Both the position numbers and the translations under genes were made by a program. The notes under the pieces were generated by a model that was given only the letters and a program-made list of their open reading frames with translations, made no database searches and had not been told where the DNA came from. Positions 53,101 to 62,200 of a stretch of DNA of 64,000 nt are shown here, piece after piece. Numbering within the stretch: the stretch's first letter is position 1; each line of letters opens with the position of its first letter. The stretch is from a filamentous cyanobacterium ESFC-1 (GTDB lineage: Bacteria; Cyanobacteriota; Cyanobacteriia; Cyanobacteriales; Spirulinaceae). The stretch covers positions 2,766,556 through 2,830,555 of the forward strand of contig KB904821.1 in the NCBI GenBank assembly GCA_000380225.1, given 5' to 3'.

Positions 53101-55117
53101 AAATGCGATCGCCGTAGCCAAAGAGCGACAAATCGCCCAAACCAATCTACAAAGCCAATTTGCCGCCATCGAAACCGCCACCGACGGCATTGCTATTACT
53201 AACGCGCAGGGCAATTATGTCTACCTCAATCGGATGAACGTTGAGTTGTTTGGCTACTCTCGCCCAGAGGAGTTAATCGGCAAGCCTTGGTCGAGTATGT
53301 ACGATCCCGAAGAAGCCCAACGCCTAGAACAAGAGATTTTCCCGCAACTCCAGCAAACCCAAACTTGGCGCGGGGAAGGATTAGCCAAGCGCAAAGACGG
53401 CAGTACCTTTACCGAAGAATTTTCTTTGACCTTAATGCCGGGAGGGGAATTGGTTTGTGTGTGTCGCGACATTACCCAACGCAAACAAGCCGACGAAAAA
53501 ATCCGCCAAACCAACCAACGCCTCGCTCGCATTAACGCCGAACTCGAACGAGCAACCCGCCTTAAAGACGAGTTTTTGGCGAATATGAGTCATGAGCTAC
53601 GCACCCCCCTCAACGCCATTCTGGGCTTGTCTGAGGCGCTACAGGAGGAGGTTTATGGCTCATTGAGCGATCGCCAGCGCCGTTCGATGGGCACGATCGA
53701 AAGAAGCGGTAAACACCTGCTCGAATTGATTAACGATGTTTTGGATTTGGCCAAAATTGAGTCGGGCAAAATGGAGCTACAACTAGCCCCCACTTCGGTG
53801 CGTCGCGTGGCTGAGTCGAGTTTGACTATGGTTAAGCAAATGGCGCAACGCCAAAAAATCAAGCTCAAAACCCAACTCCCACCGGGGGATATGCGTTTAG
53901 CTATTGATGAGCGCCGCATTCGCCAAGCGTTGATTAATTTACTGAGTAATGCGGTGAAGTTTACCCCCGAAGGCGGCCAAATTACCCTAGAATTGCAAGC
54001 GGATATGGCGGCTGAAACGGTGAATTTCAACGTTATTGATACGGGAATTGGCATTGCCCCAGAAAACCTGACGAAACTGTTTCAACCCTTTGTACAAATT
54101 GACAGCAGTTTGTCTCGCAGTTATGCCGGGACGGGGTTAGGGTTGGCGTTGGTGCGACGGGTGGCCGAAATGCACGGCGGCTCTGTGGCGGTAGACAGCG
54201 AGTTGGGTCAAGGCAGTATGTTTACGATTTCCTTACCCTGGCAATCTACGGTATTTTCTCAGCCTGGGGCCGCTGATGCTACGGCAAACAACGCGATCGC
54301 GCCGCAGTTGAGTAATTCGGTGGCTTTGGTGATTCACGATGGCAGCAATGTCACCACCGCCCTACAACAGCTTTTAGGTAAGATTGGCTTACAAACGATT
54401 ATTTACCCCGAAGGAGAAGGGGCAGTCCGTTTGGCCGAACGCCTGAAGCCGGGGGTTGTGATTCTTAGCGCTCAACTGCCGGATTTGTCCGGTTGGACGG
54501 TGTTACAACAAATTCAGGAGCGTCAGACGATAAGCGATACTCCGGTGATTTTGATCGCGGCAGCAAACCCCCCCAATCGGGCTTTAGAACAAGGGGCGAT
54601 CGCCACGATTAGTTTACCGATTGAGGAGTCGAGTTTATACGACGCGATCGCCACAGCAGCCTCAAAATCTTCTCAGAATGACGAGCGAGACGAATTAACC
54701 CCAACGCCGACTGACTGGAGCGCGGCTGAGGAAAACTCAACTCAGCCGTTAATTTTGATTGCTGAAGATAACGATGACAATGTTACAATTATTAAAGATT
54801 ACTTGACTTCTCTTAACTACCGCTTGATTCGGGCTAAAAATGGCATCGAAGCTCTAGAATACGCTGAAAAATACCGCCCTGATTTAATTTTGATGGATAT
54901 TCAAATGCCGGAAATGGATGGTTTAGCAGCGATTCGCCATTTACGCGATCGCCAAGATACCCAGTTGTCTCAAATTCCGATTATTGCGTTAACCGCTTTG
55001 GCCATGCCGGGCGATCGCGATCGTTGTTTAGCTGTCGGAGCCAATGACTATATTACCAAGCCTGTGAGCTTGAAAGCCCTTTCTCAAACCATTGAAACCG
55101 AGTTAAAGCATCTATAG
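50141..55117 (+). CDS. Pseudo-receiver-GAF-PAS-GAF hybrid histidine kinase with two C-terminal receivers
   Basis: 1658 residues. Order: N-terminal receiver-like fold (about 1-125) with LLILALNSSD where the phospho-Asp should be, so a pseudo-receiver; GAF (about 150-310: ADRVLIHRFDSPQSGEIIAE, phytochrome-like but without the usual DPCH Cys); four PAS (about 325-830); GAF (about 840-1000); PAS (about 1005-1130); HisKA ([17 protein letters not shown]); HATPase (GTGLGLALVRRVAEMHGG). A second receiver is degenerate (VVILSAQLPDLSG, no Asp), and a last one is complete (LILMDIQMPEMDG). The last codon and stop are encoded by the left end of the element at 55113-55238. Confidence 0.92.
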   Translation: MKTLLLVTCTERDRVIYRDYLKKQKYAIVEAESSIKALEICQKQPPDLLILALNSSDNTELKALQSLLAYPPKYERPAIVIGDRDSERAIANFSLDNYLYLVKEGLTPHILQNAIAQALECQEVKQQLQRSQAQRRILASMLKDLRATRPLSKILSTVAQQVRQCFEADRVLIHRFDSPQSGEIIAESVRSPWLSVSDVAFEPEERAAFPGLIAKYSSNCQHRTDNLGQSSQFTPLQKQILRKYQVQACLAVPISFSDRDESATTPWGLLILHQCQGPRTWQENNISLLTEIAQTLAVAIQQATLFQQLQQQNQALKASEQRFFNAVESMNDGWWEWNIVTGEVYFSRRWKEILGYREDELANDLTSWSSRVHPEDYPRVQQALSDYTQRHTEKYQVEYRLRHKNGSYRWIFAHGVGTWDEKGEMVYLMGSHTDITERHQAEQERDRLVAILEATPDFVGIANTNLENVWTNRQLRQLYDYLSDEEYNQKQIPDFHPLWAFEKVRDQGFPTARQEGVWQGDTAIWDKNGQEIPVSQIIIAHRSDRGEIDYFSTILHDIRDRVTAETQLRQREKILRDLLDSLNSFVGLMTPDGILIEANQAPLQAANLRYEDVINKPFVEAYWWSYSLQAQAKLQDAIAKALHQERVRYDAVVRVGENQFMTLDFTIGWICDDQGQVRYLVPSGIDITERRHAEEALLQSEARLKYLLSSSPTTIYTCKAEGDFGATFMSDNVKAQMGYEPQQFTQDGEFWSSNIHPDDRERVFGGLSTLFAEDVYSHEYRFRWADGSYGWVRDDLKLIRDSQGQPIEMIGSWLDVSDRKQSEMLLQQRDAYLQALVEIQSQLLRNVTPETNIYDQVLPILGELVGVDKVCVFENYTNGQGQLCMSYVGEWCQSGIPSTLNDSRFQSFAYDTFPGWAETLSAGEPIVKSNSDYNEAEARILGDCGAKAVLLMPLTLNNRFFGFVAFDSMTGRVNWENQQIGLLKLAVNAIAVAKERQIAQTNLQSQFAAIETATDGIAITNAQGNYVYLNRMNVELFGYSRPEELIGKPWSSMYDPEEAQRLEQEIFPQLQQTQTWRGEGLAKRKDGSTFTEEFSLTLMPGGELVCVCRDITQRKQADEKIRQTNQRLARINAELERATRLKDEFLANMSHELRTPLNAILGLSEALQEEVYGSLSDRQRRSMGTIERSGKHLLELINDVLDLAKIESGKMELQLAPTSVRRVAESSLTMVKQMAQRQKIKLKTQLPPGDMRLAIDERRIRQALINLLSNAVKFTPEGGQITLELQADMAAETVNFNVIDTGIGIAPENLTKLFQPFVQIDSSLSRSYAGTGLGLALVRRVAEMHGGSVAVDSELGQGSMFTISLPWQSTVFSQPGAADATANNAIAPQLSNSVALVIHDGSNVTTALQQLLGKIGLQTIIYPEGEGAVRLAERLKPGVVILSAQLPDLSGWTVLQQIQERQTISDTPVILIAAANPPNRALEQGAIATISLPIEESSLYDAIATAASKSSQNDERDELTPTPTDWSAAEENSTQPLILIAEDNDDNVTIIKDYLTSLNYRLIRAKNGIEALEYAEKYRPDLILMDIQMPEMDGLAAIRHLRDRQDTQLSQIPIIALTALAMPGDRDRCLAVGANDYITKPVSLKALSQTIETELKHL

Positions 55118-55238
55118 CAACCGCCTGAGCAGTTAGGACAATAAATCTATGCCCTAAAAAATAAGTCCCTCTCCCGTGGGAGAGAGGTTGGGGTGAGGGC
55201 AAGCCCCACTTGTCCTAACAGTTTTGCTTCCTGCTATA
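55113..55238. mobile_element. MITE-like element with TATAGCA/TGCTATA ends, overlapping a gene end
   Basis: 126 bp. TATAGCA (55113-55119) and TGCTATA (55232-55238) are inverted ends, and GTTAGGACA / TGTCCTAAC extend the symmetry. Inside is CTCTCCC/GGGAGAG, a strong hairpin. A degenerate relative is at 10180. The element's first bases provide the TAG stop of the 1658-residue kinase. Confidence 0.75.
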
Positions 55239-55305
55239 CATTCATTCCTTAGTAATTTAAGACTCGCGATCGCGTCTTTTGTTTGTATTTTTAAATCTAC
55301 CTATT

Positions 55306-56421
55306 ATGACTGCTGCTGTTAATATTCTCGTGGTTGATGACGAACCGAATGGCTTTGATGTAATCGAAGCTTTGCTGTTTCGCGAGGGCTACGAGGTACA
55401 TTATGCCGCTAATGGTTTCGCTGCCCTAGAGTATCTTGAAACAACGCTACCCGATGTGATTCTCCTCGATGTAATGATGCCGGAAATGGACGGCTTAGAG
55501 GTGTGTCAGCGCGTCAAAAGTAACAAAGACTGGCAACACATCCCGATCGTGATGGTCACGGCATTGAGTAGCAAAGAAGATTTAGGCCGCTGTCTTGATG
55601 CCGGGGCGGATGACTTTATCAGTAAGCCGATTACCGGGATTGAGTTGCGGGCCCGGACGCGATCGATGTTACGCATCAAACAGCAATACGACGCTTTAGC
55701 CACGGCGTTACAGTTACGAGAGGATTTGTCTCACTCGGTTGTCCACGATCTCCGCAATCCTATTACCAGTATTACCCTGGCCATCGAAATTTTAAACAGT
55801 ACCGATCTCGATTCTAAACAAAGCCGCAAAGTCAATCAAATGGGGCGATCGGTGCAGCAGTTACGCTCGATGACCGACCAGTTGTTGGTGCTGGCTAAAG
55901 CCGACGCGGGGAAAATGCTGCTCAATCGCCAAACTTGCTCTATCGCAGATTTAGTTGCTGAGACGGTTGCCAACTTTGACGATCTCGCCCAAGCGAAAAA
56001 GATTAATATCAAATACGAGCGATCGCTGAATGCAGATTTAAACCTGGATCGGGATTTGATCGGACGGACGATTGAAAATTTGCTGGCCAATGCCATTAAG
56101 TTTTCCCCAAGCCAAAGCGAAATCGCGATCGCCCTCCATTCCCAAGACGACGCGATCGCCATCGAAATTGCCGACCAAGGCAAAGGCATTACCCCAGAGT
56201 TACAACAAGCCATTTTCGAGCGTTACGAAGTCGGCCAAATCATGCCGGGGATTCAGCAAACGGGCTTGGGTTTGGCCTTTTGTAAGCTGATTGTCGAAGC
56301 CCACGACGGCCAAATCTGGGCAGAAAGCAACGACCCCCAAGGGGCAGTTTTCACGATCCAACTTCCCACTCCATCGCCGTCTGCAACGAAGCAACCTTCC
56401 CCATTGCCAACTGTTTCTTAA
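55306..56421 (+). CDS. Receiver-histidine kinase (REC-HK)
   Basis: 371 residues from ATG 55306; a TTG at 55279 is a weaker start. Receiver: ILVVDDEPNGFDVIEALL, VILLDVMMPEMDGLE and DDFISKPIT. Kinase: LSHSVVHDLRNPITSIT (H-box), LLANAIKFSPSQSE, IADQGKGITPE and TGLGLAFCKLIVEAHDG. REC-HK layout, 188 bases after the giant hybrid kinase. The 3' end overlaps the oppositely oriented phosphodiesterase paralog B by 71 bases; the last ~20 residues (PSPSATKQPSPLPTVS) are low-complexity and may be a frame extension over that gene. Confidence 0.9.
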   Translation: MTAAVNILVVDDEPNGFDVIEALLFREGYEVHYAANGFAALEYLETTLPDVILLDVMMPEMDGLEVCQRVKSNKDWQHIPIVMVTALSSKEDLGRCLDAGADDFISKPITGIELRARTRSMLRIKQQYDALATALQLREDLSHSVVHDLRNPITSITLAIEILNSTDLDSKQSRKVNQMGRSVQQLRSMTDQLLVLAKADAGKMLLNRQTCSIADLVAETVANFDDLAQAKKINIKYERSLNADLNLDRDLIGRTIENLLANAIKFSPSQSEIAIALHSQDDAIAIEIADQGKGITPELQQAIFERYEVGQIMPGIQQTGLGLAFCKLIVEAHDGQIWAESNDPQGAVFTIQLPTPSPSATKQPSPLPTVS

Positions 56422-58084
56422 ACTCGTCGGCGGGTAAGGGGGGACTGAGGAGATAACCTTGGACTTCGTGGCAGCCTTGTTGCTGGAGAAAGTTAAACAC
56501 AGCCTCGGTTTCGACTCCCTCAGCCACGGTGCGAAGTTTGAGATTCCGCGCCATTTCTAAGGTTGCGGTGACAATGGCTTGGCTTTTACCATCTTCAAAG
56601 AGTTTACGAATAAAACACTGGTCGATTTTAAGGATATCAAAGGGAAATTGCTGTAAATAGCTCAAAGATGAATACCCTGTGCCAAAATCATCAATGGCAA
56701 TCTGAATCCCTAAAGATTTCAGGGCATTTAAGCGACGGGCGGCTAATTCTGGGTCTTGGATCAAACTGCCTTCGGTGATTTCTAGCTCGATGTATTCGGG
56801 CAGTAAGCCACTGTTAACGATAATTTCGACCACCTTTTGCCGTAAGTCCCCTTGGTTGAATTGGCGGCAGTCGATATTAACCGCAATCCGCAAATCGCCG
56901 TAACCTTGCCGATGCCAGGCTTTGGTCTGACGGCAGGCTTCAGATAATACCCACTCCCCAATCGGGACAATCAAGCCGGTTTCGGCGGCCAGGGGTAAAA
57001 ATTGGTTGGGGGAAATCATGCCTTTGTCGGGATGTCGCCAGCGAATCAGGGCCTCGCTACTGGCGATTTGGCCGGTTTTGAGGTTGACTTTCGGTTGATA
57101 ATACACCTCAAATTCTTCGCGATCGAGGGCGCGACGTAAATCGGCTTCGAGGTCGAGTTGTTTGGCCGCACCGATGCTAAAGGCCGCGGAGTAAAATTCG
57201 ATGGTGTTGCCCCCGCCGTCTTGGGCGTGTTTGAGGGCGTTGGTGGCCCGTTGTAGCAGGGTTTCGAGGTCTTTACCGTCCCGTTGGTAAAAGGCCACGC
57301 CAATGCTGAGAGTGAGATACACTTCCCGATTGCCGATGGCGCAGGGTTGGGCGAGATTGTTTTTTAAGGTTTCGAGGCGGTCTTGTAACTCGGCTTTGTT
57401 GGCAACGGGGGGAAAGACTAAGCCAAAGGTGGCATCGTTGAGATAGGCAATGGTGGCTTTACCCCGCGTTTGTTTGAGCAGGCGTTGGGCCACTGCTTGC
57501 AGGGCGCGATCGCTCAGGCGATAGCCGAGGGTTTCTTTGATACGGCTAAAACGGTCAATACTCACACAACACAAGGGAATGAGGCCGGAGGTGTTGCTGT
57601 GGCGGTTGAGAAAGGTGGCGACGCGATCGCGCAGGGACAAGCGATTGGGCAGTTGGGTGACGCTATCAAAGTATAAGTATTTCTGGAGGCGGTCTTGGTA
57701 GTGTTTTTGCAGGTTGGCTTGTTTGTCTAAACGGGCGTGAATCGCTCGTAATAATTCTTTGGCGGTGAGGGGTTTAATGAGGTAATCGTCTGCCCCTAAA
57801 TTCATGCCCACTCTCCAATCGGGCATGGAACTTTTGGCCGTGAGGAAAATCAAGGGAATATGGCTGGTTTCGGGGTTTTGGCGCAGCAGTTTTAAGACCC
57901 GATAGCCGTTCATTTTCGGCATCATAATGTCGCATAGCACCAAGTCGGGTTTTTCCAATTGGGCTAGTTTTAAGCCAATTTCTCCGTTTTCGGCCCCGAT
58001 GCTCTCGAATTTTTCTTCGCTCAATAATTCAGTAATATTTTCGCGGATTAATTCTTCGTCTTCAATTACAAGGATTTTGGTCAT
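56351..58084 (-). CDS. Receiver-GGDEF(degenerate)-EAL c-di-GMP phosphodiesterase (paralog B)
   Basis: 577 residues, same layout as paralog A. Receiver: ILVIEDEELIRENITELL, LVLCDIMMPKMNGYR and DDYLIKPLT. GGDEF is replaced by NDATF (AYLNDATFGLVF), so no cyclase activity is expected. EAL motifs intact: SSEALIRWRHPDKG, ELEITEGSLI, IAIDDFGTGYSSLSYL, ILKIDQCFI, TVAEGVETEA and EVQGYLLSPP. It follows the REC-HK gene by 30 bases in the same operon, itself behind a HisKA_2 kinase. Its receiver is probably the output of that relay. It overlaps the convergent REC-HK gene by 71 bases. Confidence 0.93.
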   Translation of the reverse strand: MTKILVIEDEELIRENITELLSEEKFESIGAENGEIGLKLAQLEKPDLVLCDIMMPKMNGYRVLKLLRQNPETSHIPLIFLTAKSSMPDWRVGMNLGADDYLIKPLTAKELLRAIHARLDKQANLQKHYQDRLQKYLYFDSVTQLPNRLSLRDRVATFLNRHSNTSGLIPLCCVSIDRFSRIKETLGYRLSDRALQAVAQRLLKQTRGKATIAYLNDATFGLVFPPVANKAELQDRLETLKNNLAQPCAIGNREVYLTLSIGVAFYQRDGKDLETLLQRATNALKHAQDGGGNTIEFYSAAFSIGAAKQLDLEADLRRALDREEFEVYYQPKVNLKTGQIASSEALIRWRHPDKGMISPNQFLPLAAETGLIVPIGEWVLSEACRQTKAWHRQGYGDLRIAVNIDCRQFNQGDLRQKVVEIIVNSGLLPEYIELEITEGSLIQDPELAARRLNALKSLGIQIAIDDFGTGYSSLSYLQQFPFDILKIDQCFIRKLFEDGKSQAIVTATLEMARNLKLRTVAEGVETEAVFNFLQQQGCHEVQGYLLSPPLPADEFKKQLAMGKVASLQTAMEWEVGS

Positions 58085-58114
58085 GTCGATGAATTGTTCG
58101 GGTTTAAAAAGAGC

Positions 58115-59209
58115 TTATTTTAAAGGGAGAGTTACGGTTGCAGTTGTACCAATGGCTTCTTGACTGTCGAGGGCGATCGCGCCTCCGTGTACGTCTACGG
58201 CTTGTTTGACAATGGATAATCCCAAACCTGTGCCTTTGATTTTGCCCACATTTTGAGCGCGTTCAAATTCTTTAAACAAAGAATTTTGATAAGAAGCCGG
58301 AAAACCAATTCCTTGGTCTTTAATGGTAATAATAATCCGATGGTCGCGACAGCAAACCGTAAACTCAATTGTACCGCCATTGGGGGAGTATTTGATCGCG
58401 TTGGATAATAAATTGGTTAAAATATGCCGCAATAATTTGGGGTCAATCATCACCTCTGGGGGTAAGTTTTGCGGGGTAAAAATTAAGTCGTGTTTGGCCG
58501 TGACAATGCTTTGAAATTCCTCAACAATTTTTTGAAAAAAGTTCAAAGCTGGAGTAGAAACCGGGTTAAATTCCAGTTTCCCTAATTCTGCACGGCTAAC
58601 AACTAACAAGTCTTCGAGTAATTCATTCATATTATGAATTGAAGCCTGAATGCGCTTAACGTGCTTAATCTTTTTCTCTTGGGCGATTTTTCCGCCGTGA
58701 TGTTCGAGGATTTCCGCCGACATTTGAATAGCGGTTAAGGGAGTGCGGAGATCGTGAGATGCAATGGATAAATAACGGGAGCGATCGGCGTTTTGATGTT
58801 GGGCTTTTTCCAGGGAGTTTTGCAGCGCGATCGCCTGTTTATGTTTTTTCAAAGCCATTTGAATCGCCGCGTGAACTTCTCGCTCTTTATAGGGTTTGAG
58901 AATATAGCCATAAGAACCAGTTAATCCGGCCCGTTCTAAGGTATTATCATCAGCATAAGCAGTGACATAAATCACGGGTAAATTGTAATTCTCAGCGATT
59001 TTTCCGGCGGTTTCGATGCCGTCCATATCCCCTTGAATGGCAATATCCATTAAAATTAAATCGGGGAGTTGTTGCGTAATACTATCGAGGGCGGCTTGTC
59101 CCGAAGTAACAATATCGATGACCGTATAACCCAGTTTTTTCAGTTTCCGGGCTAATCCTTTGGCGATTAAAAGCTCATCTTCAACAATCAAAATATTGAT
59201 ATTTTCCAT
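58115..59209 (-). CDS. Receiver-histidine kinase, middle gene of relay operon
   Basis: 364 residues. Receiver: ILIVEDELLIAKGLARKL, LILMDIAIQGDMDGIE and YGYILKPYKEREV, of the type often paired with HisKA_2 kinases. Kinase: YLSIASHDLRTPLTAIQ, TNLLSNAIKYSPNGG, IKDQGIGFPAS and GTGLGLSIVKQAVDVHGG. It lies seven bases after the HisKA_2 kinase stop and 30 before paralog B phosphodiesterase. A relay sensor kinase to REC-HK to REC-EAL is the simplest reading. Its kinase core resembles the end of the kinase at 45317 (both have KLEFNP, LLRQ/HILTNLLSNA and N(V)GxI(Q/K)GTGLGL). Confidence 0.92.
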   Translation of the reverse strand: MENINILIVEDELLIAKGLARKLKKLGYTVIDIVTSGQAALDSITQQLPDLILMDIAIQGDMDGIETAGKIAENYNLPVIYVTAYADDNTLERAGLTGSYGYILKPYKEREVHAAIQMALKKHKQAIALQNSLEKAQHQNADRSRYLSIASHDLRTPLTAIQMSAEILEHHGGKIAQEKKIKHVKRIQASIHNMNELLEDLLVVSRAELGKLEFNPVSTPALNFFQKIVEEFQSIVTAKHDLIFTPQNLPPEVMIDPKLLRHILTNLLSNAIKYSPNGGTIEFTVCCRDHRIIITIKDQGIGFPASYQNSLFKEFERAQNVGKIKGTGLGLSIVKQAVDVHGGAIALDSQEAIGTTATVTLPLK

Positions 59210-59216
59210 GATATTT

Positions 59217-62200
59217 TTAAAACCTTTTATTGTAATCGAGTTCTGAAAAAGTCAATTCAAAAGACGTTCCGACCTGGCGATTGACTGTCAGCTTACTATT
59301 GAGTTGTTGTGTGAGAGTTATAATCAGTTCTAAACCGAGGGATTCACTATTGTATATATCTAAATTTGCAGGTAAGCCGATACCATTATCGGCAATCTTT
59401 AGATGAACTTTACCGGTTTGCTGACGATACAATTCAACAATAATTTTACCATCTTTCTGGTTAGGAAAAGCGTGTTTAAAAACATTAGAAATAATTTCAT
59501 TCACAATTAAACCGCAGGGTTGAGCAGTTTCGACATTAAGAGAAACGGGTTGAACATCAATTTCAATCTCAATATTTTGGCGATTGTCGGTATAAGATTG
59601 GGCGAGATTGTCAATTAAATTTTCTAAATATTCATCAAAATCAATCCGGGCTAAATCCGTCGAACGATACAGCTTTTCGTGAATCAACGCCATCGAATAA
59701 ATACGATGTTGGCTGTCTGCAAGAATTTTGATCGTGTCAGAATCGTGGGTGTAATCTGATTGAAATTCCAGGATATTCGACACCACCAAAAGATTATTCT
59801 TAACGCGATGGTGAATTTCTTTGAGTAAAAGTTCTTTTTCTTGTAGAGATGTAACTAACTGCTGTTCTGCTCGTTTGCGATCGCTAATATCAATCCAGTA
59901 ACCAATCGCTTCAAGGGGATTATCATCTTCGTCGCGCACTAACTTGAGTTGGTCGTAAATCCAAAGATAATGACCGTCTTGGTGCTGAAAGCGGTATTCA
60001 TGGGCATTTTCCCCCTGTTCTAGTAGTTTTTGGTTACTTTCGCTTAAAATCCTTGGAGCATCTTCGGGATGAATATGACTCGCCCAAAAACCCGGTTCTT
60101 GCATTTCCGCTTTGCTATAGCCCAACAGTTGAGAGGTATTATCGCTGATAAAAGTGGCGCGGAAATTCCCAAACATTTGATAACTGTAGAGAATCCCCGG
60201 ACTCCAAGACAGAAGATAGGCCAAACGTTCCTGGGCCATGCGACGGGCCAGTTCAGTTTGGCGGGCTTCGGTGATATCATTTTGGATGCCGAGGTAGTGA
60301 GTCAGTTGTCCTTGGTCATCGTAAATGGGGGAAATGCTGAGTTCGTTCCAAAACAGCGAGCCATCTTTGCGATAATTGCGTAAAATAACGGTGCAACTGG
60401 TTTCGGTGGCGATCGCGTGGCGTACCGCTTTTAGCCCCGGTTGGTTAGATTCTCCTTGTTGTAAAAAGCGGCAGTTTTTCCCGATCGCTTCCTGGGCAGT
60501 ATAGCCTGTAATGCGCTCAAAGGCAGGATTGACCGAGACAATGGGGCGATCGGGTAACCGAGCATCAGAAATGACGATAGAATTGGTACTCGACGCGATC
60601 GCCCGTTCGCTCAACCTGAGCCTTTCTTCGGCTTGTTTGCGTTCGGTAATGTCGCTGGCAGTTCCCACCATTTGCCGAGGTAATCCGGCATCATTGCGAC
60701 TAAATACGGTTTCGTGACTCACCAGCCAATGCCATTGACCTTGTTTGTCTTGTAAACGATATTCGAGTTCGAGAATATCCCCATCATCCATCAAAGCAAT
60801 TTTTTGATGTTGTGCCAAGACCTTGGGCAAATCCTGGGGATGAATGAGCATGGGGAATAAATTACGGCCTAAACCTTGGATTTCTTCGGGACTGTACCCT
60901 AAAATCTCGGCAATTTGGCGATTACTGTAGATATTACATTGTTGTTCGAGGTCGAAGATATACAGAATGTCGGGACTGGCTTCAGCAATGCGTTGTACAA
61001 AGTGCTGGCTTTGTTGTAACTCCAATTCTGCAAGTTTACGATCGCTAATATCCCGAACAATCGCGATCGCCTCATCGTCTCCATTCGGCACAAAACGGGC
61101 TTCCCAGTGGGTGCTGTTGCCGTGATGATATTCATATTCAATGACTTGTAACTTGCCTGTAGAAAGGGCAAGATCGATGCAATCGTGCATCTTTTGGGCG
61201 ATGGGGGCGGGTAAAACTTCCTCGACAATGCAGCCGATAAAGTCTTCGAGGGGCGAACAAAAATCCCGGTCTCTGGGGGCTTTAGCGTTGATAAAACGCC
61301 CACCCCGACTAAAGCGAAACATATAGTCAGGAATCGCATCGAGTAACGCCCGATTGGTCATCATGCTATTACGGAGGGCGATCTCGGCTTGTTGATGTTC
61401 CCGCAGGGTTTGTTGCAGTTGGGCAGTGCGGGATTTCACCCGGCTTTCGAGGGTCGTATTAAGTTGATGCAGTTGGGCTTCGATGCGTTTGCGATCGCTC
61501 ACATCCCGCGCCACACAGTAAAATAACTCCGATTCACAAGAAACCGCCGTCCAAGCCAACCAGCGATAAGACCCGTTTTGGCAACGATAGCGATTTTCAA
61601 AGTTAACCAGGGGGAAGCCGTGACTCAGTTTTTGAACAGCCGCTAAACTGCGATCGCGATCGTCAGGATGCACTAACTCAATAATCGGAATGTTTTGCAG
61701 TTCTTCCAGGGAATAACCGAGAACTTGCTCAAATTGCGGGTTAATGCGCTTAAAATACCCCTCCTGATTGGCAATACAAAACAAATCGAGAGAAAGGTTA
61801 AAAAAGCGGTTGAGGTTGGTTTCCGCTTGCAAGCGATCGGTCACTGCGGCCAGACTGTTGGCGATCGCAATCAAAAAGCGTACATCGTCCGTATTCAAGG
61901 CTTGCTTGACGGTACTATAAACACTGAGAACTCCCCAAGGCTGTCCTTTCCCGACGATGGGGATACTTGCGCCGCTAATAATATGGTAATTGTGCAGAAA
62001 CGCCGTCCCACTAAATCGCGTTTCTAGGCGCAAATCTTCGATAATCACCGGACAATACCAGCGTAGGGTATGACCTTCGGGGGTTTGATGATTGGCGCTG
62101 ATGGTGGCTTGACCAAACCAACTTTTTGACCAACCCATCCCAGACCGCAATACCAAGGCGCTTTGGTTGGACAACAGTTCTAAAATACCGCAGTATTCTA

